Positions 10,645 to 20,268 of a DNA stretch of 64,000 nucleotides are shown one piece after another. A program made the position numbers and the translations under genes. Each line of letters begins with the position of its first letter. The stretch's first letter is position 1. The stretch is taken from the NCBI RefSeq assembly GCF_003432075.1, contig NZ_QWBU01000015.1:1-64000 (forward strand). The letters are read 5' to 3'. Below the pieces are notes generated by a model that was given only the letters and a program-made list of their open reading frames with translations, did not search any database and had not been told where the DNA came from. Source of the stretch: Shinella sp. WSJ-2. GTDB lineage: Bacteria; Pseudomonadota; Alphaproteobacteria; Rhizobiales; Rhizobiaceae.

Positions 10645-10690
10645 GGCTTCTCCGAGGCCCGACAAGGTCGTGCCGCTCCAATCTCGGGGT

Positions 10691-10765
10691 TGAAAAACAA
10701 AAAGCCACTGGCCAGGCACATGCCCCATGGTTGCCCCATGCGCACGGATCCTGATCAGCGGCTTT
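10691..10765 (-). terminator. Leader terminator before the nitrate operon
   Basis: On the minus strand a long imperfect hairpin is formed by arms at 10765-10750 and 10716-10701 (AAAGCCGCTGATCAGG against CCTGGCCAGTGGCTTT). It is followed by TTTTTGTTTTT, a strong U-tract. It ends about 47 bp before the transporter start. The 5' arm is shared with the second ANTAR hairpin, so the two structures exclude each other. This is the design expected for antitermination control. Confidence 0.8.
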
Positions 10766-10792
10766 GCTGGTGAAGCGCCCGTCGTTGGACGC
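10756..10792 (-). promoter_or_regulatory. Tandem hexaloop hairpins, predicted NasT (ANTAR) RNA target
   Basis: Read on the minus strand, hairpin 1 (10792-10775) has stem GCGTCC/GGGCGC and hexaloop AACGAC. Hairpin 2 (10769-10756) has stem CAGC/GCTG and hexaloop AAAGCC. The linker is 5 nt. Both loops have A at position 1 and G at position 4, the known ANTAR-RNA signature. Hairpin 2 uses the bases that form the 5' arm of the following terminator. NasT bound to the two loops would therefore block termination. The nasT and nasS genes lie directly upstream. Confidence 0.8.
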
Positions 10793-10825
10793 CGATGTCG
10801 TGACCCGAAGGTCTACGCTCTAACA

Positions 10826-10841
10826 AGCAATCGGTGTGCCA
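10826..10841 (-). promoter_or_regulatory. Sigma-54 (-24/-12) promoter of the nitrate operon
   Basis: On the minus strand TGGCAC-N5-TTGCT matches the RpoN consensus with exact GG-to-GC spacing. Transcription would start near 10816, about 25 nt before hairpin 1 of the leader. Sigma-54 promoters of this kind are usually activated by NtrC under nitrogen limitation. GCAC/GTGC half-sites occur upstream near 10917-10952, but I do not see a clean NtrC palindrome. Confidence 0.75.
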
Positions 10842-10972
10842 ATTTAATCAAGCTATTGATCTTCAATAATAATAATTTCTTCGCGACTCTCGAAGGCTTG
10901 GAAGCGCCTCGCTGTTCGTGCATCTACGTAGCCATTTTTTGTGCAGTGCGCATAATTAAGCGCCGCGCACAC

Positions 10973-12187
10973 TCAGCCAACCGTCTGCGACGCGATGTAG
11001 GCTTCGACATCATCAGGATCGAAGCGGCCACCGTCGAAGAAGCCGTCGGGACCGAGCGTCAGGACGCCGGAAGATCCGACGGGCGTTGCGACGGTCAAGG
11101 CCCCTTCGACCTTAGCGCTGACCGAGGGCATGGCGATACCGAGGTCCTTCAGCGCGGCCCGGTAGATGTCCGGTCGATAGGTCTCCGCCGCAAGGCGCTG
11201 GCGCTCCGCCGTATGCCCGATCTGCCGCCAGCGCACCATCTGCGTGTAGAACCAGAGGGCGTGGCTTTTCCAGGGAAAGGTGGCGGCCTTGGCGTTCGGC
11301 ACGAAGAAATCGCCGACGGTGCGCACCGTCTCGCCACCAACCGGCAGCTTGCCATCGAGGGCGGGAAGCAGCAGGTCCACATCGTGCCCGACATAGGCTG
11401 GCTGCGCCAGCAGCGTTGCAAGGGCCGCGTGGTTTTCCGGTCGGGCACACCAGAGCGACGCCTGATACAGCGCAACAAGCAGCGCCGCCATCGCCTCCGG
11501 ATTGGCCGCGCCCCAGCGTGCATTAACGCCAAGGACCTTTTCCGGGCTCGACCGCCAGATCGCCGCCTTGACGGTGGCCAGATGCCCGCCGCGCCGCAGC
11601 ACGCCGAACGTGTTCCATGGTTCGCCGGCGCAATAGCCGTCGATCACCCCCTCGGAGAGCGCATCACCCATGTCGGGCGGCGGCAGCACGACGATCTCAA
11701 TGTCTCGATCCGGGTCGATGCCGCTTGCAGCCAGCCAGTAGCGCAGTTCGTAATTGTGCCCCGAATAGGGATGCACGACACCGAAGCGCAGCGGCGCGCC
11801 CGTCCGTACTGCGATGGCTGCGCGGAGCGCCGCGCCATTGGCGCGCGCATCGAGATCGGCCGTCGCACCATGATCCGCCATCGCCTGCCAGAGCGCCGGC
11901 GAGACCGTCACCGCATTGCCGCCGAGGCCGAGCGCCATCGGAACGATCATCTCGGGTGCGGGAAGGTTCAGGCCGAGATTGCCGGCGATTGGCATAGGGC
12001 CGAGAATATGCGCGACATCGATATGGCGCACCGCAAGACGGTCGCGGATGCTCGCCCAGGAGCGCTCGCGCAGCAAGGTGAGATCGATGCCCTGCGCCTC
12101 GGCAAAGCCCATTTCGCGGGCGACGACGAGGAGCGCGCTGTCAAGCAGCGGCACAAAACCGGCGGTGATGGCGTGGCGCGTCGTCAT
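10973..12187 (-). CDS. nasS: NasS, cytosolic nitrate sensor of the NasST system
   Basis: The 404-residue protein has the NrtA/NMT1-like periplasmic-binding fold (AGFVPLLDSALLVVAREMGF at the N-terminus, then a DVAHILGPMP segment). It has no signal peptide or lipobox, so it stays in the cytoplasm. In the known system NasS binds and inactivates NasT when nitrate is absent and releases it when nitrate binds. It overlaps the nasT stop by 4 bp (ATGA), implying translational coupling. Confidence 0.92.
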   Translation of the reverse strand: MTTRHAITAGFVPLLDSALLVVAREMGFAEAQGIDLTLLRERSWASIRDRLAVRHIDVAHILGPMPIAGNLGLNLPAPEMIVPMALGLGGNAVTVSPALWQAMADHGATADLDARANGAALRAAIAVRTGAPLRFGVVHPYSGHNYELRYWLAASGIDPDRDIEIVVLPPPDMGDALSEGVIDGYCAGEPWNTFGVLRRGGHLATVKAAIWRSSPEKVLGVNARWGAANPEAMAALLVALYQASLWCARPENHAALATLLAQPAYVGHDVDLLLPALDGKLPVGGETVRTVGDFFVPNAKAATFPWKSHALWFYTQMVRWRQIGHTAERQRLAAETYRPDIYRAALKDLGIAMPSVSAKVEGALTVATPVGSSGVLTLGPDGFFDGGRFDPDDVEAYIASQTVG

Positions 12188-12786
12188 TCCGTTCCTCCGG
12201 GGTCGAGCAGGCTGGCCGCCGTGACGAGGCTCTGGGCGATCTCGACGATCTTGCGGTTCTGGTTCATCGCCGTGCGGCGAAGCAGCGCATAGGCCGCCTC
12301 TTCGGAGAGCCCGCGCGAGCGCATCAGGAGTCCCTTGGCGCGGTCGATGACCTTGCGGTTTTCCAGTTCCCCGCGCGTCTCTTCCAGCTCCCGGCTGAGA
12401 CGGGAAAAGGCATTGAAGCGGCTGATCGCCATTTTCAGGATGGGGCGCACCCGCTCCTGCTTCAGCCCGTCGACGATATAGGCCGAGACGCCCGCTTCGA
12501 CCGCCGCCTCGATGGAGGCCTCGTCGGACTTGTCGACGAACATGGCGATGGGGCGTTTTACGGCGCGCGACAGCTGGAACATGCTTTCCAGCATGTCGCG
12601 GTTCGGATTTTCTAAATCGATTACGATAATATCGGGATTGAGATCGGCGATGCGACGCGCCAAGCCATGCATGACGTCGATCACCGTGACCTGGTCATAA
12701 CCCGCATCCCGCAGCCCCTCTTCGATGATGGCGGCGCGGATGCGGTTCTCGTCGATAACAAGTACGTTCAATTCATTCGGCTTCAT
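12184..12786 (-). CDS. nasT: NasT, ANTAR-domain antitermination regulator
   Basis: The 200-residue protein has a pseudo-receiver domain (about residues 1-125, with IVIDLENPN around the usual phospho-Asp site). A helical linker follows, then a C-terminal ANTAR RNA-binding domain containing ENRKVIDRAKGLLMRSRGLS. NasT binds paired hexaloop hairpins in leader RNA and prevents terminator formation. Its predicted target is in the leader at 10691-10792. It is the first gene of nasT-nasS. No clear promoter was recognised upstream. Confidence 0.93.
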   Translation of the reverse strand: MKPNELNVLVIDENRIRAAIIEEGLRDAGYDQVTVIDVMHGLARRIADLNPDIIVIDLENPNRDMLESMFQLSRAVKRPIAMFVDKSDEASIEAAVEAGVSAYIVDGLKQERVRPILKMAISRFNAFSRLSRELEETRGELENRKVIDRAKGLLMRSRGLSEEAAYALLRRTAMNQNRKIVEIAQSLVTAASLLDPGGTE

Positions 12787-13502
12787 ATGGCAACCGCACC
12801 GAAACCGCGCTGCTGAATTGCTGCGTCGTCGTTTTGCAATGCAGCATTACCGCAGGTATATCAAGCCACTTTATATATGCAAAAGAATGACCGTGGTGAG
12901 CTTTCGCGGGGACTAGCGTGAGGTTGATAACGACGCTGGACCGCCTCGCGATCTGCGATTAGACAGCAGTGGCGGAGAGAGCAGCAGCTGCTGCTGTCGA
13001 GGGCACGAGTATCCAGGCGGCGCGGTACGGCGATCTCGCGGGAAAGGCCCGAAATGCATCCAGAGTGTACCCCTCCTGCTTACTCTGGTCAGCGCGCGCT
13101 GACGAAGTGCCAGGCGCTCAACCGTTTCCCGGCAGCATCGGCCAGCCGACACACTCGTGCCATGAGCGAACCGCCGTTCAAAGACGGCATGCTCCCCGAG
13201 TAGGATGACGTTGAACGCCTTACATCGGTTCATGGCCGGCCTGCCGGTTCTACTGCAACTTCGCCCCACAAATCGCAGGCTTTGTTTGAGTCTGGTCGAA
13301 CCACATCTTAAAAACAGGGACTTCTGCTCGCCCGTAAAACTCTGAACGCACGCTCTGATATGGGGAGGAAGGATGTCCCGAATTTACCCATCGATCAGTC
13401 GGGGTCCATCTACGTGACCCATCGAATTTGTTAACCGTACTAGTTTGCGTTGTCGAAGGCATCGATGTGGTATGAATTCACCATAAATTGATGGGCTGAA
13501 CG
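12787..13502. other. About 700 bp without a recognised gene
   Basis: Between divergent nasT and the GGDEF-EAL gene I find no convincing coding sequence. The open frames (for example 12913-13269 minus) resemble no family and lack a good ribosome binding site. The part next to nasT should hold its promoter, but I cannot point to one. Confidence 0.5.
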
Positions 13503-15455
13503 ATGAATATATGGAATGTGCAGCGCAAGATTCAGCAGTTCATGGCGGTGCAGAGCACGAACCCCGAGCTTTTAAAAGCTCAGTATCGAGCTTTCACCCA
13601 TCAAATGCCGATGATGTATCTTATTTTGCTTACCAGCACTTGGGCGCTTGCGGTAACGCATTTAGGATTGGCGCCATACTGGCTTACGCTTGGTGTTCCA
13701 TCACTGTTTACCGTCGGATGCCTATTGAGGGTGTTCTTCTGGCTTCGGACGAGAAATGTCGATCCTTCACCTGAACTCGCGCTTACAGCTTTGCAACGCA
13801 CCAATCGTCTGGCGGGCGCTATCGCCAGCGCGTTTACACTCTGGTCGTTCGCGCTTGTTCCCTATGGCGACGCTTACACCCGCTCGCACGTCGCATTTTA
13901 CATGGCGATCACCGTAATATCCTGCATCTTCTGTTTGATGTATTTGCGTTCAGCAGCGTTCATCGTGACAATTGTCGTCAACGGCGCTTTCATCGCATTC
14001 TTTGTCTCAACGGCTCAGCCGACATTCGTCGCAATCGCGATCAACATCCTGCTGGTCTGCGCAGGCATGATGTCCATCCTTCTTACGAATTATCGAAACT
14101 TCGAGAGCATGGTGGTTTCGAAGCAAAAAAGCGACGCGCTGAGCAACGAGAATTTCCGGCTTGCCAACCTGGACAGCCTTACGGGACTTGGAAACCGCCG
14201 CGCATTCTTCGCGGCGTTAGAGGTCAATCTCAGGAGGGCAAGCACTAGCGGAACACGGATGGCTCTCGCGGTTATGGACCTTGATGGCTTCAAGCCTGTC
14301 AATGATCTTTACGGTCACTCCGTGGGCGACCGTCTTCTGGTCGACGTTGCCAATCGCTTGTCTGAGACACTGACGGCGAGTACAGCCTTCCGGCTGGGCG
14401 GAGATGAGTTTGCAATCATCGCTCCGCTTCCGCCGGAGAATACCGAACTTCTAATCAATGCGAATAATGTCGCTGCGCAGTTGAGGCAACCCTATCAAAT
14501 GCCAGAAGGTGTCGTCCACATCTCGGCTTCCATGGGGATTGCCGTCTTTCCCGACCTCGCACTGAGCCCAGAGGAGCTTTTCGACCGGGCCGACTACGCG
14601 CTTTACCATGCCAAAAAGAGGCACCGCGGCGGCGCGGTCCTTTTTAATACTGCCCATAAAGACAAGATCAACCTCGATGCACGAATTGAGAGCGTCCTAA
14701 AGCAGGCGAATCTCGAAAAGGAGCTTTCTCTGGTCTTCCAGCCTATCGTTAATGTCAGCGATCACGCCATCCTCGGCTTTGAAGCCTTGGCTCGGTGGGC
14801 CAGCCCGACCTTGGGCGAAGTCTCGCCAGCACGTTTCATTCCTGTCGCCGAAAGAGCCGGCATCATCGGCGAATTGACGAAGACCCTTTTAAGGAAGGCA
14901 CTGGCTGCTGCTACGTGCTGGGATGCACATTTGCGACTCGCATTCAATCTGTCGGCGCACGACTTGAATTCGAACGAAAGCGCTCTCGCGATCCTGAGCG
15001 TTGTCGAAAGAAGCGGCTTTGATCCCAAGCGGCTTGATCTCGAAATTACCGAAACGGCTTTCGCCCATGATTTCGCGCAAATTACTCATTCTGTCGAGAT
15101 GTTGCGGCGCCTTGGGTGCGGCATATCGCTCGACGATTTCGGCACAGGCTATTCAAGCCTCACACGGCTGCACGCGTTGCCGCTAACTAAATTCAAGATC
15201 GACCGGAGCTTTGTTGCGAATCTGCACACGAAGCCTGCGAGTTACAAAATCGTGAAGTCGCTTTTAGCACTGAGTGCAGATATGGGCTTGGATTGTGTCA
15301 TCGAAGGTGTCGAGACGAAAGAGGAGCTTCAAGCTCTCAAAGCGTTGGGCGGCACCAGTGTCCAGGGTTATCTTTTCTCGCCTCCGCTGCCGGAGGATGA
15401 GGCACGATATCTGGCTGCGCAACATACGCATCGGTACAGCCAGATCGCAGTTTAA
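13503..15455 (+). CDS. Membrane-anchored GGDEF-EAL cyclic-di-GMP protein
   Basis: The 650-residue protein has about six membrane helices in residues 37-210. A diguanylate cyclase domain follows, with an intact GGDEF motif at about residues 299-303 in RLGGDEFAI. The phosphodiesterase domain has EAL near residue 425 in FEALARW, and DDFGTGYSS and EGVET are present. Both catalytic motifs look intact, so either activity is possible. The N-terminal membrane region is not a named sensor that I recognise. The gene stands alone. It ends about 60 bp before the left end of an IS66 element. Confidence 0.92.
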   Translation: MNIWNVQRKIQQFMAVQSTNPELLKAQYRAFTHQMPMMYLILLTSTWALAVTHLGLAPYWLTLGVPSLFTVGCLLRVFFWLRTRNVDPSPELALTALQRTNRLAGAIASAFTLWSFALVPYGDAYTRSHVAFYMAITVISCIFCLMYLRSAAFIVTIVVNGAFIAFFVSTAQPTFVAIAINILLVCAGMMSILLTNYRNFESMVVSKQKSDALSNENFRLANLDSLTGLGNRRAFFAALEVNLRRASTSGTRMALAVMDLDGFKPVNDLYGHSVGDRLLVDVANRLSETLTASTAFRLGGDEFAIIAPLPPENTELLINANNVAAQLRQPYQMPEGVVHISASMGIAVFPDLALSPEELFDRADYALYHAKKRHRGGAVLFNTAHKDKINLDARIESVLKQANLEKELSLVFQPIVNVSDHAILGFEALARWASPTLGEVSPARFIPVAERAGIIGELTKTLLRKALAAATCWDAHLRLAFNLSAHDLNSNESALAILSVVERSGFDPKRLDLEITETAFAHDFAQITHSVEMLRRLGCGISLDDFGTGYSSLTRLHALPLTKFKIDRSFVANLHTKPASYKIVKSLLALSADMGLDCVIEGVETKEELQALKALGGTSVQGYLFSPPLPEDEARYLAAQHTHRYSQIAV

Positions 15456-15590
15456 TCAGGGGCCAATTAAGTATTGAAGGTGCGGGAACCAGCATTTGTA
15501 CATGGCACTTCAAAGTAAGCGGTGTTTTGACCGCACCTTCCGGATCAGTGCGTGATTGACGATGTTGAACCCGAACGAGGGCTTGGACAT

Positions 15591-16040
15591 ATGTCGATTT
15601 CACAGCTTACGCTTACATCCAGGGATGAAGAGCCGGTGCGCCGGTTCGAGGTTTTCACGGGCAACGGCCGGCGGCGTGAGTGGAGTGGCGAGCGCAAAGC
15701 TGAGATCGTCGCGGAGAGCTATGAGCGAGGCGTGACGGTCTGCGCTGTCGCGCGGCGTCACGGATTGACCCCGCAGCAATTGTTCAGCTGGCGTCGGCTC
15801 GCCCGCAAGCCGCTCGAAGTTGTGCCTGATGTTGAGGACGTTCCGATGTTTGCGCCAGCGGTCCTGGACGTGCCTACCAAGCGGGTGGCCAAAGAGCCGG
15901 AACCGGCGCGTGCGTCGAGAAAGAAGCCGGGGAGCGGCGCAATCGAATTGGAGATCGGCGGGGCGATCGTCAGGATCGCATCCGGCGCGGATGCGGCCAC
16001 GATTGCTGCCGTCATCCAGGCAGTGAAGGCACAATCGTGA
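15591..16040 (+). CDS. tnpA: IS66 TnpA (Orf1)
   Basis: Start ATG at 15591, 149 residues. A helix-turn-helix region resembling the family is seen in RREWSGERKAEIVAESYE and VARRHGLTPQQLFSWRR. The C-terminal part (IELEIGGAIVRIASGADAATIAAVIQAV) is typical of IS66 Orf1. It overlaps tnpB by 4 bp. It looks intact, although its element is not. Confidence 0.9.
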   Translation: MSISQLTLTSRDEEPVRRFEVFTGNGRRREWSGERKAEIVAESYERGVTVCAVARRHGLTPQQLFSWRRLARKPLEVVPDVEDVPMFAPAVLDVPTKRVAKEPEPARASRKKPGSGAIELEIGGAIVRIASGADAATIAAVIQAVKAQS

Positions 16041-16393
16041 TCGGTCCGTCGGGAGCGGTTAAGGTCATGGTCGCCACCCGGCCTGTCGACTTCCGCAAAG
16101 GTGCGGAGGGCCTGGCGGCGCTGGTCAAGGCTGAGACGGGTGCTGATCCGTTCTCCGGGGCAATTTACGTGTTCCGGGCCAAACGGACGGACCGGATCAA
16201 GCTCGTCTTCTGGGATGGCAGCGGTGTGTGACTGGTCTCCAAACGGCTCGAGGATGGCGAGTTCCACTGGCCCAAAATGCAGAATGGTGCGATGCGTCTG
16301 ACGGCCGCCCAGTTCTCGGCCTTGTTCGAGGGGCTGAACTGGAAGCGCGTCCATGCGCCGATCGAGACGCGTGTTCCGGAGCAGGCGGGATAG
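16037..16393 (+). pseudogene. tnpB: IS66 TnpB with internal stop codon
   Basis: The reading frame matches IS66 Orf2 over its whole length (VMVATRPVDFRKGAEGLAAL, then RIKLVFWDGSG). It is interrupted by TGA at 16229-16231, codon 65 of 118, in the conserved WDGSG-LV region. The frame continues correctly to TAG at 16391. This is a simple nonsense mutation, not a frameshift. The intact copy in the neighbouring element (18244-18597) confirms the expected sequence. Confidence 0.88.
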
Positions 16394-16464
16394 TCGCCGC
16401 GACCAATTGAATCAGGCTCGCCCGCGCCCTCGTTTTGGTCGCCGGAATATGCTGTTGTCGTTCC

Positions 16465-17829
16465 ATGACGATGACGGCCGACGAGCTTCCCGACGACCTG
16501 AACGCGCTCAAGGCGATGGTGCTTTCGCGCGAACTCGAGAACGCCAGGCTGCGCCAGATCATCAAGGAATTACAGCGCCATCGCTTCGGCCGCCGCGCTG
16601 AGACCCTTCCCGAGGATCAGCTTCTCCTCGGGCTCGAAGAAGCCGAACAGGTCGAGGCCGATGGCTTGGAAGATAGGGAGCAGGCATCGAGCGATCTGCG
16701 CCGAGAACGGACTGCGAAGCGGCGGATAAACCGCGGATCACTTCCCGCCCATCTGCCGCGCATCGATGTGGTCATCGACATTGAAAGCCATGACTGCCCC
16801 TGCTGCGGCAATGGCCTGCATCGGATTGGCGAGGATGTCAGCGAGAAGCTCGACATCGTTCCGGCCCAGTTCCGCGTTCTGGTGACGCGCCGCCCAAAAT
16901 ATGCCTGTCGCGCCTGTGAGGAGGTTGTCGTCCAAGCTCCGGCTCTCGCACGGCTGATTGAGGGCGGTCTTCCGACCGAGGCGACCGTCGCCCAGGTGCT
17001 GGTCTCCAAATATGCTGACCACTTGCCACTCTACAGGCAGGCGCATATCTACAAGCGACAGGGGATCGATCTTGACCGTTCGACACTTACCGACTGGGTC
17101 GGTCGCGCTGCCTGGCACTTGCGCCCGGTTCATCAAAGGCTGCTCGAGCATCTGAAGGCCTCGTCCAAGCTCTTCGCCGGCGAGACGACCGCCCCAGTGC
17201 TCGATCCGGGTCGGGGGAAGACTAAGACCGGGCAGCTCTGGGCCTATGCTCGTGATGACAGGCCATGGCAGGGAGCCGACCCGCCCGGTGTCGTCTATGT
17301 CTATGCGCCCGATCGCAAGAGCGAACGCCCAATGGCGCATCTTGATGGCTTCGTCGGCATCCTGCAGGTCGACGGGTACGTGGGCTATCGAGCGCTCGCC
17401 GCTGGCAACAGCGTTTCCCTGGCATTCTGCTGGAGTCATGTGCGTCGGCGCTTCTATGAATTGGCGGCGGCCGGTCCCGCGCCTATTGCCAGCGAAGTGC
17501 TCAGGCGCATCGCCGAACTCTACAAGATCGAGGACGACATCCGCGGTATCACCCACGAAGAACGTCGCGCCGTCCGGCAGGCCAAGAGCCGTCCGATCAT
17601 CGACAGTCTCGCGCCTTGGCTGACCGAGCGACTCTCGCTTATCAGCCAGAAGACCAAGCTCGCCGAAGCAATCCGCTACACGATCTCACGCTGGGATGGG
17701 TTGATCCGTTTCATCGATGACGGCCGTATCGAGATCGACTCCAATACCATCGAGCGTTCCATCCGGCCGATTGCCCTCAATGTAACCGGTGTTCTGCCCC
17801 CACATTGCGCGCTGTCGCGTGATCTGTGA
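16465..17829 (+). pseudogene. tnpC: IS66 TnpC transposase, C-terminally truncated
   Basis: It starts at ATG 16465 (MTMTADELPDDL). The zinc-finger-like Cys residues (CPCCGNG, CRACEE) and the transposase core are present. After RSIRPIALN the frame runs into the left end of IS66 element 2 at 17782 and stops at 17829. The normal ending (as in element 2, about 75 residues containing NWATIASLIETCKLN) is missing. The protein is therefore probably inactive. Confidence 0.9.
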
Positions 17830-17863
17830 TCGGCGTATCCATGGGCAGAACGGGAGTTTCTCC

Positions 17864-18247
17864 ATGGAGACTACACTATAGTTTCTCACAACCAGCAAGC
17901 CTGGACGTGAGGTTCACCGACATTGGCCGGACGAGATCAAGGCAAAGATCGTTTCGGAAAGCTTGAGGCCTGGCACGACGGTCAATGAAGTTGCACAGCG
18001 CTATGGATTGCGAGCCAACAGCCTTTCCACCTGGCGAACGATGGCGCGGCAGGGCAAACTGATCCTGCCAGCGCCGGAGGATGCGGTGGAGTTCGCGGCG
18101 GTGATCGTCGATCCGCTTATTTCAGAACCGCCGCCTAACGCGGTTGGTCGCCCTGAGATCGTCCTCGGTCAAGTGATCATCCGTCTTGAGGAAGGGGCAT
18201 CTGTGGCCCGGATCGCTGCCATCGCACGTGCCTTGTCGGCAACATGA
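17864..18247 (+). pseudogene. tnpA: IS66 TnpA with early in-frame amber codon
   Basis: The family-like frame starts at ATG 17864 (METTL) but meets TAG at 17879-17881. It then continues open through KPGREVHRHWPDEIKAKIVS to 18247. The first start after the stop is TTG at 17963, which would give a 94-residue product lacking part of the helix-turn-helix. Either this element has a disabled tnpA or translation restarts internally. It overlaps tnpB by 4 bp. Confidence 0.75.
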
Positions 18248-18597
18248 TCTTTCCATCGAACCGTATGCGGATCATGGTGGCGACCAAACCCGTGGATTTC
18301 CGCAAGGGTCATGACGGGTTGGCGGCTTTGGTCAAGAACGAGCTGCACAAGGACCCGTTCACCGGAACGGTCTTCGTGTTCCGCTCACGCAGGGCTGACC
18401 GGTTGAAGCTGATCTACTGGGATGGCTCTGGGATCGTTATGGCCTACAAGAGGCTGGAAGAGCACCGCTTCACTTGGCCTGGCATTAAGGATGGCCTGAT
18501 GACACTCACCCACGCCCAGTTCGAAGCCCTGTTCGCAGGCCTAGATTGGCGGCGGGTTCACGCCATCCAGACGAAAACGCCGCAGGCCATCGAATAG
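18244..18597 (+). CDS. tnpB: IS66 TnpB (Orf2), intact
   Basis: The 117-residue product has the whole family sequence (IMVATKPVDFRKGHDGLAAL, FVFRSRRADRLKLIYWDGSG, then the FEALFAGLDWRRVH tail). TnpB is an accessory protein needed for IS66 transposition in studied elements. It overlaps tnpA by 4 bp and precedes tnpC. Confidence 0.93.
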   Translation: MIFPSNRMRIMVATKPVDFRKGHDGLAALVKNELHKDPFTGTVFVFRSRRADRLKLIYWDGSGIVMAYKRLEEHRFTWPGIKDGLMTLTHAQFEALFAGLDWRRVHAIQTKTPQAIE

Positions 18598-18666
18598 CTG
18601 CGGCACGATGACTCAGCAGGGCAAATTCCGAGGGTAAATCGGCTTTGGATTTGGTAGGTTTTGGCC

Positions 18667-20268
18667 ATGCTTGATACCGCCGACCTTCCCGATGATGTTG
18701 CTGCTCTGAAGGCGATGCTGATCGCGGCGCAGGCACGCGAGGCGGCCAAGGACTCTGCGATAGTCAGTAAGGACGAGCATATCGCCCGCAAGGATAAGCG
18801 GATCGAACGGCTTGAGAAGCTGGTCGCAGCCTTCAAACAGGCCGCCTTCGGACGCAAATCCGAGAAGACCGATCCCGACCAATTCGATCTGGCACTGGAA
18901 GACCTGGAAACGGCCATGGCTGCCATCCATGCCGAGGATGAGGCGGACGCTCCTGCAGGAAACAGGATTAGCAAGCCACGTGCGATCAATCGCGGCTCCC
19001 TTCCAAAGCATCTTCCGCGTATCGAGGAGGTGATTGAGCCAGAAAGCCTGATCTGCGCCTGCGGTGGTTGCATGCACTGCATTGGCGAGGATGTCTCCGA
19101 GCGGCTGGACGTGATCCCGGCACAGTTCCGTGTCATTGTCAGCCGTCGCCCCAAGTACGCGTGCCGTGCCTGCACTGACGGTGTCGTTCAGGCTCCAGCC
19201 CCGGCTCGCCTTATCCAGGCTGGGCTGCCGACGGAAGCGACCGTCGCCCATGTGCTGGTCTCCAAATATGCCGATCATCTTCCGCTCTATGGGCAGGCGC
19301 AGATCATGAGCCGCCAGGGCATTGACCTCGACCGATCCACGCTCGCTGACTGGGTCGGTCGGGCGGCCTACGAACTGCGGCCTGTCTTTGACGCACTGAT
19401 GGTGGACCTGAAGCGGTCAACCAAGCTCTTCATGGATGAGACGCGTGCTCCGGTTCTCGATCCCGGCTCCCGCAAAACCAAAACGGGGTATTTCTGGGCG
19501 CTGGCGCGGGATGATCGACCTTGGAATGGCAGCGCTCCACCGGGCGTGGCCTTCACCTATGCACCCGGTCGAGGCGGGCATCATGCGGAACGGATATTGC
19601 AGGGCTTCGCTGGCATCCTGCAGGTTGATGGCTATGCCGGGTATAACAGGCTGATCGCACCAGAGCGCGTCGGCCCGGACATTCAGCTTGCCTATTGTTG
19701 GGCACACGCCCGGCGCAAGCTGGTGGAGGTCACTCGCAACGGAACAGCACCGATTGCCGAGGACGGTGTCAAACGGATAGGCGGGCTGTATCGCATTGAA
19801 GGAGAATTGCGCGGCCTTGATCCTGAGGCTCGCCTTGCAGGTCGGCAGGAACGATCAGCGCCACTTGTCGCGGGCCTCCATAACTGGCTAATCCATCACC
19901 GCGCCCATGTCGCGACCAAATCTCCGCTCGGCGAGGCTTTGGCCTATATCGCCAAATACTGGGATGGTTTGAAGCTCTTCCTGACCGACGGCCGCATCGA
20001 GATCGACAACAACAGCGTAGAGCGGACCATTCGTCCGATTGCCCTTAATCGGAAGAACGCACTCTTTGCGGGTCATGATGCGGGAGCCGAGAACTGGGCA
20101 ACCATCGCCTCTTTGATCGAGACCTGTAAGCTCAATGGCATTGATCCGCAGGCCTATCTAACCGCCACGCTCACCGCCATCGTAAATGGCCACAAGCAGA
20201 ACCGCATCGATGAGTTGCTGCCTTGGCATTGCCGTACCAGGACCGCACGTGCCTGGAGCTCGGCTTAG
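18667..20268 (+). CDS. tnpC: IS66 TnpC transposase, full length
   Basis: Start ATG at 18667 (MLDTADLPDD), 533 residues. An N-terminal coiled segment is followed by Cys-rich CACGG/CRACTD motifs, the DDE transposase core (DETRAPVLDPG, LQVDGYAGYN, IEIDNNSVERTIRPIAL) and a complete C-terminus ending AWSSA. All regions expected of IS66 TnpC are present, so it may supply transposase. Confidence 0.94.
   Translation: MLDTADLPDDVAALKAMLIAAQAREAAKDSAIVSKDEHIARKDKRIERLEKLVAAFKQAAFGRKSEKTDPDQFDLALEDLETAMAAIHAEDEADAPAGNRISKPRAINRGSLPKHLPRIEEVIEPESLICACGGCMHCIGEDVSERLDVIPAQFRVIVSRRPKYACRACTDGVVQAPAPARLIQAGLPTEATVAHVLVSKYADHLPLYGQAQIMSRQGIDLDRSTLADWVGRAAYELRPVFDALMVDLKRSTKLFMDETRAPVLDPGSRKTKTGYFWALARDDRPWNGSAPPGVAFTYAPGRGGHHAERILQGFAGILQVDGYAGYNRLIAPERVGPDIQLAYCWAHARRKLVEVTRNGTAPIAEDGVKRIGGLYRIEGELRGLDPEARLAGRQERSAPLVAGLHNWLIHHRAHVATKSPLGEALAYIAKYWDGLKLFLTDGRIEIDNNSVERTIRPIALNRKNALFAGHDAGAENWATIASLIETCKLNGIDPQAYLTATLTAIVNGHKQNRIDELLPWHCRTRTARAWSSA

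Larger units (their letters stand above)
15515..17781 (+). mobile_element. IS66-family element 1, truncated at its right end
   Basis: The left inverted repeat begins GTAAGCGGTGTTTTGACC at 15515. The element carries tnpA, tnpB and tnpC in order. It ends at 17781, where the left end of a second IS66 element interrupts tnpC. The lost tnpC tail is not found after the second element, so the right half was deleted after insertion. With a stop codon in tnpB and a truncated tnpC, it cannot transpose on its own. Confidence 0.88.

Noticed and set aside
9418-10728. Longer start for the nitrate transporter at 10728
   Set aside because: It would begin inside the terminator hairpin of the leader and adds residues unlike any transporter. 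ATG 10644 has a ribosome binding site.
12913-13269. Possible 118-residue gene on the minus strand
   Set aside because: No ribosome binding site, biased Arg/Ser composition and no family resemblance.
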